The position numbers and the translations under genes are program-made. This document shows, one piece after another, positions 63,873 to 64,000 of a DNA stretch of 64,000 bases (within the stretch, counting starts at the first letter, position 1; every line of letters starts with the position of its first letter). The notes beneath the pieces were generated by a model. That model ran no database searches and was not told where the DNA came from. It worked only from the letters and a program-made list of their open reading frames with translations. Location of the stretch: contig NZ_FOJJ01000037.1 of the NCBI RefSeq assembly GCF_900111775.1, positions 237,106 to 301,105 of the forward strand, read 5' to 3'. This DNA is from Desulfuromonas acetexigens (lineage in GTDB: Bacteria; Desulfobacterota; Desulfuromonadia; Desulfuromonadales; Trichloromonadaceae).

Positions 63873-64000
63873 GGGTAGAGTAGAGAGCAGGTTTTACCCT
63901 GCCCTCCCTCATCAAACCGTGCATGCGGTTTTCCCGCACACGGCTTTCCGATGTTCTTCACCGCAAGGCATGCGCCCTCTTCCAACCCGCTGAGGTCGGC
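63873..64000 (-). mobile_element. 3' end of a bacterial group II intron (domains V and VI); remainder outside window
   Basis: On the minus strand 63946-63914 folds as a group II domain V: it opens AGCCGTGTGCGG, has a GAAA tetraloop, and closes CCGCATGCACGGTT, with the AGC catalytic triad. It is followed by a domain VI-like hairpin (GGGAGGGCAGG ... CCTGCTCTCT) and the end CTACTCTAC near 63875, the usual 3' splice end. The catalytic domains I-IV and any maturase gene would lie beyond 64000, so they cannot be checked here. Confidence 0.72.

Overview
The window looks like chromosome of a GC-rich deltaproteobacterium of the Desulfuromonadales (Geobacter/Desulfuromonas/Pelobacter relatives). This is inferred from gene content: a nuo operon with a long HndC-like NuoF, multihaem c-type cytochromes, paired TRAP transporters, a CheX-type phosphatase beside a response regulator, rubrerythrin, and DUF3015/DUF4105 and DUF3597 genes. 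No rRNA or tRNA gene was seen.

Layout: (1) 1-9.4 kb, minus strand: nuoABCDEFG, then a zinc-ribbon/TPR gene, then nuoH running off the left edge, all behind a TTGACA-N17-TAACTT promoter. (2) 9.6-13.5 kb, minus: outer-membrane DUF4105 protein, DUF3015 protein, CheX-like phosphatase, CheY-like regulator. (3) 13.7-26.1 kb: a 2,081-residue exported cytochrome with about 87 CXXCH motifs (my count by eye) and a C-terminal discoidin-like domain; behind it a surface-type protein, a PAS histidine kinase, tcdA and tatD; then, on plus, a chemoreceptor and a tetrahaem cytochrome. (4) 26.2-32.0 kb, minus: RND efflux operon (TolC, adaptor, RND pump, DUF2892 peptide). (5) 32.3-38.9 kb, plus: two complete TRAP operons (dctPQM twice) and a universal stress protein. 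(6) 39.1-44.7 kb, plus: an eight-gene cluster of exported proteins with an eight-fold 36-residue curlin-like repeat protein and a CsgG-like lipoprotein, read here as a candidate divergent amyloid/secretion system. (7) 44.9-46.8 kb: a 28-residue membrane peptide, a zinc-ribbon protein, rubrerythrin and an unknown protein. (8) 46.8-57.3 kb, minus: uvrA, pdxA, surA-like, prsA-like, mfd, nadA. (9) 57.4-64 kb: tatB-tatC, an AbiE-like toxin-antitoxin pair with its own nested palindromes, an SLC13 transporter, small stress and unknown proteins, and at the right edge the domain V/VI tail of a group II intron.

The genes fit an anaerobic respirer. Complex I feeds the quinone pool, c-type cytochromes can carry electrons through the periplasm and perhaps outside the cell, and TRAP systems import organic acids. 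The two most interesting objects are the very large cytochrome with a carbohydrate-binding-type tail and the curli-like cluster. Both may be cell-surface structures; no gene in the window links them directly.
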